Shown here piece after piece: positions 33,823-46,037 of a DNA stretch of 64,000 bases. How positions within the stretch are numbered: the stretch's first letter is position 1; each line of letters opens with the position of its first letter. The notes under the pieces were generated by a model. The model worked only from the letters and a program-made list of their open reading frames with translations. It was not told the origin of the DNA and ran no database searches. The stretch is from Macrocystis pyrifera (Eukaryota; Sar; Phaeophyceae; Laminariales; Laminariaceae). The position numbers and the translations under genes are program-made. The stretch is taken from assembly GCA_031763025.1 (NCBI GenBank), contig JASSKH010000021.1, forward strand, positions 310,001 to 374,000, in the 5' to 3' direction.

Positions 33823-34325
33823 ACCAGGTACTATATACCAGGTACTATATACCAGGTATTATGTACCAGGTACTATATACCAGGTACTATATACCAGGTA
33901 TTATATACCAGGTATTATATACCAGGTATTATATACCAGGTATTATATACCAGGTAATATATACCAGGTACTATATACCAGGTACTATATACCAGGTACT
34001 ATATACCAGGTATTATGTACCAGGTATTATATACCAGGTATTATATACCAGGTACTATATACCAGGTACTATACACCAGGTATTATGTACCAGGTACTAT
34101 ATACCAGGTATTATGTACCAGGTATTATATACCAGGTATTATACACCAGGTATTATATACCAGGTAATATATACCAGGTATTATATACCAGGTATTATAT
34201 ACCAGGTACTATATACCAGGTACTATATACCAGGTATTATATACCAGGTACTATATACGAGGTACTATATACGAGGTACTATATACCAGGTACTATATAC
34301 GAGGTACTATATACCAGGTACAACG
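33823..34325 (+). repeat. 14-bp minisatellite, about 35 copies
   Basis: Unit ACCAGGTACTATAT with ACCAGGTATTATAT and a few ACCAGGTAATATAT, GTACC and ACGAGG variants. Because 14 is not a multiple of three and the unit has no stop, at least two plus frames stay open through the array (33,785-34,375 and 33,804-34,361). They repeat the same 14-residue peptide (YQVLYTRYYIPGII type). I treat these frames as by-products. Confidence 0.97.
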
Positions 34326-35032
34326 GGCTACGCCGGCGGCCTGGACGGCCGCCGGTCGTAGATTCGCGTCCTTGACAAGGGAGTATAAAGTAGAGGAGTA
34401 GGAGAGGAGGCTGAGACTCGATGCCAAGAGATCCAGAGCGTGCGCTCTCCACTCCACTCTGAGAAATGTGACATGGCTTTGTTGTGTGTCCTAAAAATAA
34501 CAGCGAATTGAGAAATGAAAAGGCGGCAAAATGCTGACGATTACTTGCCGATTAAACGAAAAGCGGCGGAATCCTAGAAAGCGGTGTAACTATCTTCAAC
34601 TCAGGGAATATGCGATGGCGGACAGCGTAGCTCTGTAGACAGCTGCCGTCACAGCAGCTGCTGTAGCGGTACCGCTGCAGCTGTACAGCTCCACTGCAGC
34701 TGCCACTGTACGTTAGCGTACACACCATAAGTGCTGCTGGCCGTCATAAGTGCTGCTGGCTATAGGTGACATGCGACATCTCTCTCATATATGCCCCCGG
34801 CATAATTTTTCATGGATGACGGTTCTCAACTAAGCCTGGGTGGCATGTGCTATCGGGGCGTTCCATCAATGTCCCAGATAACAGCCACCCGCGCAGGCCG
34901 CCACAATGGCGACGCCAGTCGGGTAGGTGACCCTCCCCATGGGCCGGAGGTCGGAGAGCACGTCCCGGAAAGAAACACGCGAATGCATACACTCTGTCGA
35001 AAGACCATGGCCCAAAACACTGACAGGGCAGG
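34326..35032. other. No gene recognised; self-complementary stretch
   Basis: At 34,640-34,760 the sequence is crowded with CAGCTG, GCAGCTG and TACAGC inverted repeats plus a duplicated AAGTGCTGCTGGC. Short frames at 34,810-35,096 on both strands are unconvincing, although a GTAGGT donor-like site follows GACGCCAGTCGG near 34,921. Confidence 0.4.
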
Positions 35033-35234
35033 GATTTTCGGAGATTTCCTTCGTAGATCTCAACGTCGAAGCTTCGCGCAGGCGCTACGACGCTGAGCGG
35101 GCGGATCCTCCGACGCCGGGCGTTTCAGGCGTGGAGGGGGCACGCCCCGGCGAAGAAACCGCGCGGAACGACGATCAGAGGCGGGAGAGACCCGCCGACG
35201 AAAACGGATCAGATCAGGCTGAGGATCATCATAG
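35033..35234 (+). CDS. Candidate internal exon, unknown protein
   Basis: This GC-rich plus-strand stretch is open for about 67 codons: GFSEISFVDLNVEASRRRYD, then an acidic and charged tail ending QAEDHHR. An AG acceptor (after CTGACAGGGC) lies at its left and a consensus GTATGT donor at 35,235. Composition and splice context suggest a real exon, but no adjoining exon was found and no domain is recognised. The frame also continues upstream to 34,927. Confidence 0.35.
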
Positions 35235-35676
35235 GTATGTATATCTATACGGTATTATACAGCATTTCGGAGAGTGAACTAACCACCCCGTAACATAACC
35301 GAGCAGTCTGCGTTGCACCCGTTGGTTGGTGTGCTATAGCACGAGTACGTACTTTAGTATTCTAGTAGGTTGTAGGTTTGGGGAAACAGATCGTCGTAAT
35401 GGACTGTAGATATCGAGAAAGGACGTAGAAAGTACGTACTCGTACGGTAGTCTAATAACGCAGTAGTCTATTAATAGTAGAGCAGTAAGTGCGTTGGTCT
35501 TCCTTGGTCTTCCATGTTTTTTTTTCTGCTGGATACGACTTTTCTTCAGAACTATAAGCTACGTTTAACTATTCCTACGAACACCTGTACGAGTACGACA
35601 AAGCGCTTGTATTCATGAACGAGAATGGGACGCAGCAGATAGTCCAAACAACAAGGTGTAAACAGGCGATTTGCAA
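35235..35676. other. No gene recognised
   Basis: The stretch contains CTATTAATAG at 35,468 and GTACGTACTCGTACG-type runs. No coding signal. Confidence 0.5.
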
Positions 35677-37255
35677 ATGCCAAGAGCTCCATGCTCCAGT
35701 CAGGAAAACAACTCGAACGCCGGCTGCCGTACGTGCGTACATACCCCAAGTAGGGTACTTATTTTCTTCTTCTGATATGCTGCATATACGAAAGAGGAAC
35801 CACAGCACGGCACATCAGCAGCACCGTAAAAAACAATGAAAATGAAACCGAAATTTCAGAAAGAAAAAAAATCCCCGTCCCCAAAGACCTATGCCAATGG
35901 AAACGCCAAGTATCAATAAAAAGTTTGAATTCCAAAGATACCCGCCAAAAATATTTAGAACACGCTTCCTATGGGCACGTTTAGAAAAAAAAGAAGTTCC
36001 CAACTTTTGGAAAAGCCCGAAAAAAGCAAATCTGGGGCAAATGTTGGGCCAAGATCGGCTCGAGAAAAACTCAGGCCGATCTTTGGTTCGAAGCGGCGAG
36101 ATTCCGAGTCCTCGACAGACATCGATCGACAAAACCAACGAATGCGTCATGAATTCTGAACGGAGTGCACGCGTTAGGGGCTCCGACCCACCCTTGGGTC
36201 ACCGTCTTCACACAACGGCCAGTGGCGTGTGGCGGGTGCTGGCCAGGCGTACGATAAAAAAACAATTAGTCGCTGGTGTGTACCAAACAGAGGACAAAAT
36301 TTCTCGATCCGCCTCGAATGGCAAAAACAGGCTTTTTTTCAGGTTTGGGAGGATACCGCAGGACGCCGCCGGCAAGCTCTCGCCCCCTAGAGCATTTATC
36401 CACTTTCTATCATTGATGCCGTCATCTATACTCGTTGGCCTTGCCCGACACCATGCGGGTTGGCCGTGGGCTGAGTCTATATAGAGATCGAGCATCTATC
36501 GTCGCACGAGCTGATTTTTATCAGCGTGTTGACAATTTGCAACGAGAGAATACAAATTGCGCCGCCTGCAGCCAATAGAAAAAAAAAGAAGGAAAAATCG
36601 AACATTGTTTCCCTTTTTTCCCACAGCGGCGGTACGAGGATATTTTCGGCTGTTTTTTTTAGCAATATTTTGAAAGAAAACTTTTGAAGTTCGCGTTGCC
36701 ATTGGCATAGGTCTCATGAAATAATTTTCTGGCTGATTGGAAAATATTGCACCGGTCAAAAAGAAAATTATCGAACAGCAGAGCTTCTCTCTCAGCCTCG
36801 TACGCCGCCCGCCCGTCTCGCGACCACCTCACCACCGATTTGGTCCGGGTAAAGCTTTCCTCCCTCTCTGCCACAGTGAGCCCCGTCGCCCGCCTCGCGT
36901 GAAGCCCGGTGCTCACCGTGGCCCTCGTTCGCCAGTTCGACAAAGTTGGAGCTAAGACTGCATAGCTCTCTCTGTGAACTTCAGCTTGGTCGCAAAAATA
37001 AGCTTGAATTTTATTTTGCATATCAAAACGACCCTTATAGACTCATACACATTATGCGCGGAGCCACACCAGGAGGCCAGACAGAGCCCATTCGTGCTTC
37101 CCTCGTGTCTCGAGGCACACGCGACGCCTAGCCACGAAAACGGCGACCGTGCTCCTTGCAACCCCCCCCCCTACCCGCCAGCACCCGCTGACACCCGCGA
37201 TGGCGCCGCGTTCGCCCGCGGTGCCGTGCTCTGAGTACACGCACGCACACGAAAC
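35677..37255. repeat. Repeat family C, unit 3 (split)
   Basis: The first block (to about 35,882, with CATACCCCAAGTAGGGTAC) and the later blocks (from about 36,722, with GAGCTTCTCTCTCAGCC, CACAGTGAGCCCCGTC and CTCGAGGCACACGCGACGCC) are separated by the DNA element at 35,885-36,714. A single C run lies near 37,163. Confidence 0.8.
35885..36714. mobile_element. TIR DNA element inserted in family C, copy 1 (830 bp)
   Basis: The left end AGACCTATGCCAATGGAAAC and the right end (inverse AGACCTATGCCAATGGCAAC) form near-perfect TIRs. The surrounding family C unit is continuous in other copies, which confirms the insertion. A plus-strand frame of 197 codons starts inside the left TIR, but no transposase motif was recognised and it may be fortuitous. 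A shorter related copy lies at 52,105-52,499. Confidence 0.8.
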
Positions 37256-37700
37256 GAAAAAAAAAAAATCAGAAATATAAGCTACGCTTGACTATTCGTA
37301 TGGATACGAGTGCGAGAAGGTGCTTGTATCCATGAACGTGGTTTTCGTTCGTAATTCCAAGCTACACCAGACATAGTTTTTTTTACCAGAAAAAGGTATA
37401 CCAACACAGAAAACGCCATCTAACTTGGTTTGGTGTGCCCTGATTTCCTCGTTTTGTTTTTTTGTATCGTAACCAATACACTGATGTACCGTTTTTTTTG
37501 TCATTTTTGCGATTTGGACGGACGGACATGGACAGAAAACGGTGTACCTTGACAGAAACGTCATCGAACTTGGGTTTCGTGTACCCTGACTTCCTGGTTT
37601 GATTTTTTTTTTTGTCCCGTAAACTGGCAAAACATCACTGGTGTACCGTTTATAGTCATTTTTTCCAGTAGGACAAGTATTTAATTTCGCTCCTAAAAAC
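37256..37700. repeat. Diverged tandem duplication of about 140 bp
   Basis: Two segments (about 37,400-37,500 and 37,540-37,660) share the order: ACG(C/T)CATC(T/G)AACTTGG, then GTGT(G/A)CCCTGA(T/C)TTCCT, a T run, TGGTGTACCG or TGATGTACCG, and TCATTTTT. No gene. Confidence 0.6.
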
Positions 37701-38225
37701 CCTTGGTAAACCTAGGGAATAAAAAAAGCCCTCTAGTATTTCGCCTCCCCGATTTTTTACATAGATTCACTCGCAACAAACTGTATATTTTCCCGATTAT
37801 TTGCTCCATTTGTTTTCGGTTATTTTTCTATTTCGCGTTGCCCAGTCTGAAATCCCAAGATAATCAAACTGCTAAAACGAAGTCCAACGTAAGCCGTTGC
37901 CACAGCACTACTCGTACTACTCTTCAGCACTGGTATCTAGCAGGTTGTCATTTGTTCGTGTGTTGCCAATACTTGAGCTGTACCCTGATGCATGCTACCA
38001 TACACAGGGCTAGGGTTATCACAACTTAGGGTTAGGGTTAGGAGGCTCCTCACTTAGCGAGCTCTATACTCGAAATAAGTAATATCATGCTGTATTATAC
38101 CATCACCAAGTCATTAAAAAGCAACTGAGAAAACTTAAAGCGCAAGCCGACGAGCAGTTCCATCATCTAGGTACACAAGGAATACTATTGAACACCAGCA
38201 TACTACTGTAATGCTCGCCTCAATG
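37701..38225. other. No gene recognised
   Basis: A short TTAGGGTTAGGGTTAGG tract lies at about 38,026-38,042. Otherwise nothing is recognised. Confidence 0.5.
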
Positions 38226-38389
38226 CTAACCCAACGGTAATGGGTAACGATAATGGGTAGTGCTACAGTTCAGGAGCCCCGCCCCGTCTGTCATCAACGT
38301 TTGTTTGCTAAAAACTGCTACTGTAGTAATACTGGTATACCCCATATGAACATGTAAACATACATATATAGGATCAATCTCGAGCCACG

Positions 38390-38640
38390 AAAGCCCTCCT
38401 GGAGAGAGCCTGAGCGCGCGGTGGAAATCTCCAGCTTTGTGCTGGAGTTCGGGCCGCCGGACGCAGTCGCGTGCGGTTCGGCGGCTCGCCCTCGCTTTCT
38501 CGGCCGCTCTCTTGGCAGGTCGCAAGACACGCCCTCCGCCGCACATTCTCCTCGGCGCGCAGTCGGAGGCGCCCACGAGACCGCCGAGCGCTGCCGCGTC
38601 GAACCTCACTTTCTGTGGTAAATCCAGGCTCGGTGCTACT
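38390..38640 (-). CDS. Candidate GC-rich exon, strand uncertain
   Basis: All three minus frames and one plus frame stay open across this GC-rich patch. The minus strand has an AG acceptor (ATTTACCACAG, near 38,620) directly before the patch, followed by frames such as FDAAALGGLVGASDCAPRR. The plus strand has a possible GTAAAT donor at the same edge. No domain is recognisable, so strand and frame remain open. Confidence 0.2.
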
Positions 38641-38808
38641 CTTAGCTGCAGGAGATTGACAGTCCTATCCCGCGAAAATACCTCGAACGCTCCGCCTCGT
38701 CGTGGATTGCGACCTATTTGAAGGAGAAACACCGACTACCGAGTTTGTCACAGTAACAACAATTCGGCCGAGAATCTTTCGTTTGTTGTACTCGCACTCG
38801 TACTCGAA

Positions 38809-39444
38809 TCATACATGTGAAGCGGCACAACACGACAATATGAAAAGTCGTGGTCTCTGCATCGCTTCGATTTTCCAACTTAGTTTACGGGTCGTCTTCG
38901 ATCCTGTCCGCCCACAGCGACTTACGCTGTCGCATTGTAAATTATTTACAGTTAGTATTATGGTAAACGTACCGCTTTTATTATGACTCTTCGATAGGGC
39001 AACGTTATTTCTGGCTCCCGGCGAGAAATCGAGGTTCATTATTCGAGGCAGCAAGGTTTTATTTCCGACTCCTGGATATTTGTTTCGTGTGGCTGCATGC
39101 TGCTGCTGTGCGATCTTGAGTTGTCGCAGAGCTACTGCATGTCTCTTTGGTCGCTCGGCCTCTCGTGGTCGCCATCGTTTTCCCTCGACTATCTCGGCGG
39201 CGTGGAACCTCTCTCTCCCTGTCGTAAATCTTGGGGAGCACGACAGCCGCAGTACATAGGGGTATTCGGCAAATATTACATCGAGGTTTCTGGAGGTTTG
39301 TTTCGCGCTGCTGATGCAAGCGTCGATTTCGTGTTGCCGTTTCATCCCGACTCCCTCGCTTGGCGGGTCGCCCTCAGCCTGTTCGACCCCTCGGTCTCGC
39401 CTTCTGCGGCGCCTGTCTCGAGACCGAGTGACCCTCAGGCTCAT
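38809..39444 (-). pseudogene. Unrecognised open region; possible zinc-ribbon remnant
   Basis: A 211-codon minus frame begins with an Arg-rich segment (MSLRVTRSRDRRRRRR). In the next register the same DNA encodes ETNLQKPRCNICRIPLC, and the first frame then gives LSCSPRF with FH a little later. Combined across a frameshift this resembles the C-x2-C, P-L-C, C, F-H zinc ribbon at the end of PiggyBac-like transposases. This is a pattern match by eye only. A real unrelated gene or chance remain possible. Confidence 0.2.
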
Positions 39445-42400
39445 GATGGTTCTTCGTCGTTTTTCTGAAAATATACGAAAACTACTGTGGTATTGCGACG
39501 CGTACTCGTAGTCGAGCAGTATATACAGCAGTAGTCGTGTCCTTCCGTCGAACTCGGTAAGATTACCTGAAATTTAGAATAGATCCAAATAGAGAAATCT
39601 TCCTCTTGTTCGGTAAAAAATCAGAGTGTACCGATACACTACAGTACTGAAACACGCGGAACCGCTCGCGTCGTAAACATAATACAGTATGTTGTGACTT
39701 CAATACCAACAACCGAACCACAAAACTGCGAGGAGAGGCGTACATAGTGATCGTACATTTTCAGAGTGCCTGCTGCACGATCTGACGGCTGGAATCGCGT
39801 GGTTAGTGGTTAGGATCAGCTGGTTGGGATACGAGTACCACAAGCAGCAAAAAGCACCTAATATGAAAATACTCGGCAAGTTACGAGTAACTTTATGTTC
39901 GCGGGTCAACATCGGTTCGCTTCTAAGCAAAGGGCATGCACTTTTAGTGACATCTGCAGCGATATATCACAATAGTGAGGGGAAACAAGAGTATTTTCCG
40001 CTTGCAATGAGGTACTGCGAGTACTGGCAGTACTTCAGGGCTCGAGACTGCTCGCACTGCGAGCAGCACTCGCAGTACATCAGGGTTCTGTGGATACTGC
40101 TGTGTGTGCTTCACTTATTTCCAGGCTGAGTACATCGGGGTTCCACAGTGAGAATACTGCTTGTGTTCGCAATACTTTGCGGTTTTTTTCTGTCTTGGGG
40201 ATCAATATCAGGTATTCGATACTGCTCATATACTAGCAGTATCTCGGGTTGCCTACTGCGAAAAAAAATGCCTGTACTCTCGATTATTTCGTGGTGCGAT
40301 ACTGCGCGTATGGCCGGTACTCGCAGTATTTTGGGCGGATCCTGCAAATAACTTCACCATTTAGGATGGTTATGCACTACAGATATACGAGTATATCCAC
40401 CATTTGAGTCGGGACTGACAAAATATACCAGAAAAAAATCATACCAGGTACAGTATTGCGAGTTTGACGGATACAAAAACTGATAACTGAAACTCGGCAT
40501 TGCCTCCTTCCTGAGCCACTTGGCATGGACTTGATCCTGTTCGTAGTCAGATCTCAAAACATGCACGGTAGACGTATTTATACGGTGTACTGCTGTATAC
40601 CTGAGTTGCAATTAACTACTGTACCGGTAAACACGAGCACTGAAACACTGATGTATACCAGGCACCTCCCTATGCGGAGCCCTTTCAGTATGTAAGCTCC
40701 TATCGTAGCACTTGTCTCCTAACCCTAACCTCAACCCTACCTCTATTAATAAGACGTACTGGTAGATGATACACGTCACTCACTCGTTGGCGACGGATCT
40801 GTATGAGAAGGTGGTGTCTCCTACCGCCCTCACGGAGTCCGACAGACATCTGCAGAGCGCATCATGCAAGCGGTGGTTAACAGTTGAGTGAAAGGCATGT
40901 TAACCCTTTTGTTAATAACACTGCACTTTGTTATACCCAAACAAAAAAAAGGAATTATAATTTCAAGTACAGCAGTAATACAGCACTAGCGTAATGGAGT
41001 AGTAGAGTAGTAAAGACCCTACCAGTATTTAATAGCATCATACGTCCCCAAAATGGAAGTGCAGTCGTAAAGGCATGGTAACATCAAGGCATGGTAACAT
41101 GGTAAGGAATTGCAGTGGCCTAGTCACCGGCAAAACACGTCCACAGAAACCAAGAGCTAAAAAGTATTCAAACACGCCGGAAAAAAAATTTAAGGTACAC
41201 ATTATACATATTACACATATATAACAGGTATGAACACGTATACATAAAAAAACGCAAAAACACAAGCCAACTATGACAAAATAAGCAAAAGCCTCAACAG
41301 AAAATATCTTCACATTATAATCCCGACTACACGTCTGTCTGTCTGTCACCATGGTCTTAAGACAGGGCGCTTCAGCCCCGCTTGGTCACACGGGTAGAGA
41401 GGGTGGCTGACACAACCAGCGGAACACTGGGTCTATCATGCCGCGCGAAGTGATGGCCGTTGTGTGTTGACGTGTTGAGCATTACTGACAATCCCGAGGC
41501 CGTCCTGACCCATAAAGCCACCCCTGCTGCTGGGTTCAGATTTCAAAGATGACCGATTCCAATTACTAGTATTCATTGGGTTTAAACATTAAAACACTAT
41601 CAGCAAAGACGCCAACGGCAACTCAATACCATGTCTGTCAAACTTGTGCTCCGGTATACGGCATTCAATGACGATTGGTATGCTTTATGCTTCCGTGTCA
41701 GTCTTTCCTCTTCTCACTTTCGATTATCGTCTTTGTCTTCGAAGACGACAGTAAGAAGTGTCTTCTTCTTCGTCTTAGTGTCAAATACGACGACGACAGG
41801 AAGGAGAGCATTCTCGACTACAGCAGTACCCGGGTAGGAGGTATCGTATTCGGCGACACGGAGGCTATACATATCGTCTCCCTAAAACAAATAATTACCG
41901 GTACATAAATAGCAATAACTCAAGACATGAATTACAACTTACTGATAAGGATTGATCCCGCAACCATATCCACATACCGGTACCCATACTACAATTAACA
42001 GTACGTACCACAAAACCAGTATGTACTACAATAGCCTGTACTACTACAATAGTATGTACTACTACAAGGTTCTGCGGCTGACGTCGCCCGCATCATTGGA
42101 GCGAGTCCAAGACCTTGACAGCGATGATAGCGGCTGATAGCTGATAGCGCCGTACGGGAAGCGTTATAACTTCAAGCATATCAAGTTTTGTTTGCATTAA
42201 GGTGGTAATTCACTGGTTCCGTTGAAAACATACGGAAAAATCACGCAACATGGCAAATAAACATAACATGGAAAGACGCAATGCCTTCACAAGACAGCGC
42301 GCCAAAAAACAATAGCTAGTCAAATGAATCTACAATACAACACGTTGTGGGTCCAAGCCCCCAAAGGCCCACACTCCAACAAATCCCCCGTTATTTCCAC

Positions 42401-42779
42401 ACGCCACATACTACATACGGTACCTCAACGATTACTCGGAAATACTAACGATAAATAAAACTCCCCGAGGACACGGCAGGTCATAACGCATTGCCAGTGT
42501 TCTTATGCCCCACAAAGTCAACGCATGCGTATCATATCTCCTTTAACCTTCCACGAAGCCAACGCTGCTCCAAGATCAAAGCCCACGACACTCAACGCAT
42601 AAGGAATTAATACCCACGCACCGACACTGCCCGAAGCCCACAATAGTCATTGACTACAATTGTCGGAAAATATTAACATGCCTCCAGGAGTGCACACAGA
42701 ACACCCCAATAAATTCAACACGTCGGAGCCCACAATGTTCAATACCAGTAACTAAGACGAACTCGGAACAAAATAAACG
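39445..42779. other. No gene recognised over 3.3 kb
   Basis: Decamers TACAGCAGTA or TACTGCTGTA lie at 39,524, 40,588, 40,968 and 41,819. A GCGAGTACTGGCAGTAC-type repeat lies at 40,015-40,080. A 77-codon plus frame (41,675-41,908; KYDDDRKESILDYSS) is protein-like but unrecognised. 42,200-42,780 is AT-rich with many CCACA motifs. Confidence 0.35.
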
Positions 42780-44408
42780 GTATGCTTGCAAGAGCGCACG
42801 CACGGTACTCCAATGCACTGCATTCATTCAACAAGGCGCCAGTGCCCTACGTTTTTCAAGTGCCAGACCAACGTGCCGACAGGGGATGGCGCCAGTGTCC
42901 TAAGTTTTTCCAGTGCCGGTACCAAGCAGTTTTGGTGTCAGTCAAGGTACGTCAAGGCAAAGTTGGTGTCTGTCCTGACGTCTTTGGTGCCAACAGGGCA
43001 GATGATCATGAACGGGCGTATCATATTGCAACAATATTAAATAACAGTAGCAACACTGGATAATAGTATGGTGAACCGTGTTAGTACCCGAAATATCTCC
43101 AACCTACTGTACAACCTGCATACAGTACCTGGAATGCCAATATAAGAGGGTATGTATAGCGGAAGAAACGGATGCGTACGACTGGAACCAACGGAAGGTT
43201 GAGAGATCGAATCGTACTACTGCTGTGCGTACAGGAAGGAGCCTAAATGGTCTGTACGGTCAGGCGGTCAGTTAAGCTACCGAGATAGAGTCGGAAGGAT
43301 CGGTCGTGCTTCCACGTATCGATATGAAGGAATCTATCATCCAAAAGACAGTCACTATCGCATGAAGCTTGACGACGATTCACGCATGATTGACTGGTCG
43401 CCATCACCTCAATACAGGTTTAGCACGAGCACGAATGACGAGCGCCCAAGACCCAAGTGCAACAAGACATGATGATGTACTCAGTTGCCGTTCGCTCTGG
43501 TTTCTGGGTTTTTGGTTGTGGGGAGGGGTTGTTGCCGCACCTAGAGAGATGAAGGGAGGTGACTAATAATAGGCGAGAGACACGGCGCGGAGGGCTGTTG
43601 ATCTGGTCGAAAGATACGCATCGGGGCGAAATGAGTGACGATCGAACATCTATCTGCCTTGTGGGATGAGCTCGCCGTAGGATGAGAGTTAGGGTTCTAA
43701 GCGGGAGCGGGGCGGTCTACACATTTATCCCTGGAATTTTGGATTTTTTTCAAGATTCGCCACTTCGTACTCTCGTATGTACCGGTACCTCGACATCTCA
43801 GGGTGAGGGTGAGGGAGCGCCTGTACAAGCGTTTTGAAGCTGCGTGTCCAAAAGCGCGACCTCGTGCCATACCACCTCGCTCGACGTCGCCGCTAATCGG
43901 CTCGAGTGTCGGTGCGAGCTTATGATAGAGCTTAACCATATCGACAAGAAAAACTCTTAGGAAACAATGCACGGTCTCTCTTACCCCGCGCACAGTCTCG
44001 AATATAATATGCTACGAGTACGCGTACAACTGCAGTCTACTGCTGTAGTCTACGACTGCTGCTGTGCCTGCGTTGCGTGCATGCCAGTCACGTGAGGGTC
44101 GGGTGGGATACGGTGAACCTCGAATCTCGGATCACTGGTCGATTCGAGGATATAATTGCTAAATGTCCTTTACATATGCGGGGATGAAGTGATTCCGAGC
44201 GATTGAAGTTCGAAGCGTCCACAGCATCATATAGTGTACCGAGCACTACACAGCAGTACGGCTTGCAGATTTGAGGGTAGCTGTTCGTGTTGTGCGCCAG
44301 TGCACCAATCAAATCAGCGTACGAGTACAAGAGGCTTTATGAGTACCAGTGGCAACTACTACGAACGTACCTGGCACGCGGTATGTGCATACGAGGTTAT
44401 ATATTTCC
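42780..44408. other. Unassigned; two weak open frames
   Basis: Plus 43,205-43,472 is open for about 90 codons with protein-like content (GIYHPKDSHYRMKLDDDSRM, then a stop after KCNKT). Minus 43,993-43,697 (98 codons, KLAPTLEPISGDVERGGMAR) is similar in quality. Neither has a recognisable domain. A TACTGCTGTA decamer is at 44,038. 42,830-42,990 has a GCCAGTG...TTTTTC phrase in two copies. Confidence 0.25.
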
Positions 44409-44720
44409 AGGGCTTTTCGCGGGTCAGGTCAAATCTCACGGGTTGGTTCGGGTCGATCTAGCTGACCCGGCCCGACCCGGGAAAAAATTGAGGTGTGTTG
44501 ACTTGACCCGACCCGACCCCACCCGCGAGATTTTGAAAGCCTCTTGCCCGACCGGCGATATTTTAAAAACTGTTGACCCTACCCGACCCGACCCGACCCG
44601 CGAGATTTCAAAACCTGTTAACCTGACTCGACCCGACCCGCCACCTACCGATTGACCCGTGAGACACGGGTTCCATGCGGGTCGGGTCGACTGGTCCCAT
44701 TACATATCTCACGGGTCAAC
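44409..44720. repeat. GACCC-type repeat block
   Basis: It starts CAGGGCTTTTCGCGGGTCA and continues with GACCCG units separated by CGAGATTT(T/C)(A/G)AAA phrases. The inverse terminus TGACCCGCGAAAAGCCCTG ends the block at 48,878, so this phrase may mark an element end. Confidence 0.8.
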
Positions 44721-44958
44721 GACAAAAGCTCACTGGTCCAAAGATATAAACGTTGGTACATTGGCCGGTTGGTTGGTCCTTGGTCCCTGGTATTTTTCCG
44801 AAATGTCGGTTGTGCTCTGTTTTGTCTATTTCTTGTATTTTTTGTGAGCATTGTGTGGTGTGCGCCTGTAAAAACACCCATGATGAGAGAGGCGCACACC
44901 CGCACTCTGCCGGGCGGATATCTCCCGACTCCTGGGTCGACCCTATAGTTCTGACCAA

Positions 44959-45288
44959 ATGGCTTCTGCTTCCGCCCTGGCGAGCGACCTAGCTGTGCAG
45001 CCTACGGCCCCGGGAAGCAGCGTAGCCGTGCCGCCTCCAGAGCGGCAAGCACAACTGAGGCGGTGGACCCGTCAGCGGGGGCCACGATCCGCGAGGATCC
45101 GGGGCCTGCTGCTGCTGGTACTGCTGCTGCTGTTTTTCATCACCTGCATCATTTTTTTTTGTTTTACTCGTACGAGTATACCCCTTGCCTTTTCTATTTT
45201 TGGTCATATATCGCAGGTATTGCGTCCGTCCGTACTCATATATTGCGTGGGTTGTCATGTGTTGCTTTCATTGCTGTACCCTGCATGA
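44959..45288 (+). CDS. Candidate small membrane protein or exon 1
   Basis: The ATG at 44,959 has a good context (CCAAATGGC). The first 49 codons are GC-rich and protein-like (MASASALASDLAVQPTAPGS, later RRWTRQRGPRSARIRG). Then CTGCTG repeats encode Leu-rich sequence that looks like a membrane span but may be only a repeat. The frame may splice out at a GT in the CTG tract. No homologue is recognised. Confidence 0.25.
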   Translation: MASASALASDLAVQPTAPGSSVAVPPPERQAQLRRWTRQRGPRSARIRGLLLLVLLLLFFITCIIFFCFTRTSIPLAFSIFGHISQVLRPSVLIYCVGCHVLLSLLYPA

Positions 45289-45544
45289 GAGTGTGGCCTG
45301 TTTTGTTTGTGGAAATGCATGGACGTGAACATGAACACAATAATACACTATCTACGGCTTCATCCGACGCGGGATTCGCGTGTGATTGTTCTACACGCCA
45401 TGATATGCTCTTGCAGGTCGAAGTACCGGCATAAGAGAGGCCTTCGGGCGGGAAACGGCGAGTACATTTAGGACTTAGAGCCGGACCCTCGGGTCACAAA
45501 GGTGGCCTTCTGGCAGGTACCGAGCTGTACGTTTGCAAAAAGAC

Positions 45545-45775
45545 GGATCCGCGGGCCAGACCCGCGGGTCCAACCTGCGGGTCAGCCGAAAACAATTCGC
45601 GGGTCATGGTGACCCGACCCGCGAATTGCCCGTACCTCACGGATCATGACCTGACCCGACCCGTGACATTTCGAACACCTCCTGACACGACCCGACCCGA
45701 CCCTGGAGATTTCAAAACCTTTTGACCCGACCCGACCCGACCCGTGAGTAGAGGTTGGACCCTGCGGGTACCCGC
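45545..45775. repeat. GACCC-type repeat block
   Basis: GACCCGACCCG units with GAGATTTCAAAACCT phrases and CGCGGGTC ends. A minus-strand frame here only translates the repeat. Confidence 0.8.
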
Positions 45776-46037
45776 CACAAACTGGTACCCGCCAAATACA
45801 CAAGCCGCCTAAACTTGCCTTGTCGTGTATTACTCCATTGCGCGAAAAGTGTTAAAATATGTACGATGGGGGGGCGATGGTTGACGGTTTCCCGCTGCTG
45901 CTGTGAACATTTTGCGAGCCACTACATACCGGATATCAGAAAGTAGCACTACTTCATCATCAAAATGATTGACCGAGTGTAATGCTGAACTACAATCCCT
46001 TGTATCATAGTATTGCCGAACTGCCGTAGGTAGCATA

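Noticed and set aside
33785..34375. 196- and 185-codon open frames as a repetitive protein gene
   Set aside because: The frames exist because a stop-free 14-bp unit is repeated. There is no unique domain, and the frames begin and end with the array.
35891..36484. 197-codon frame inside the TIR element as a transposase
   Set aside because: No DDE-type motif, and it starts inside the TIR. Similarity to the second copy is present in other frames too, so nucleotide homology explains it.
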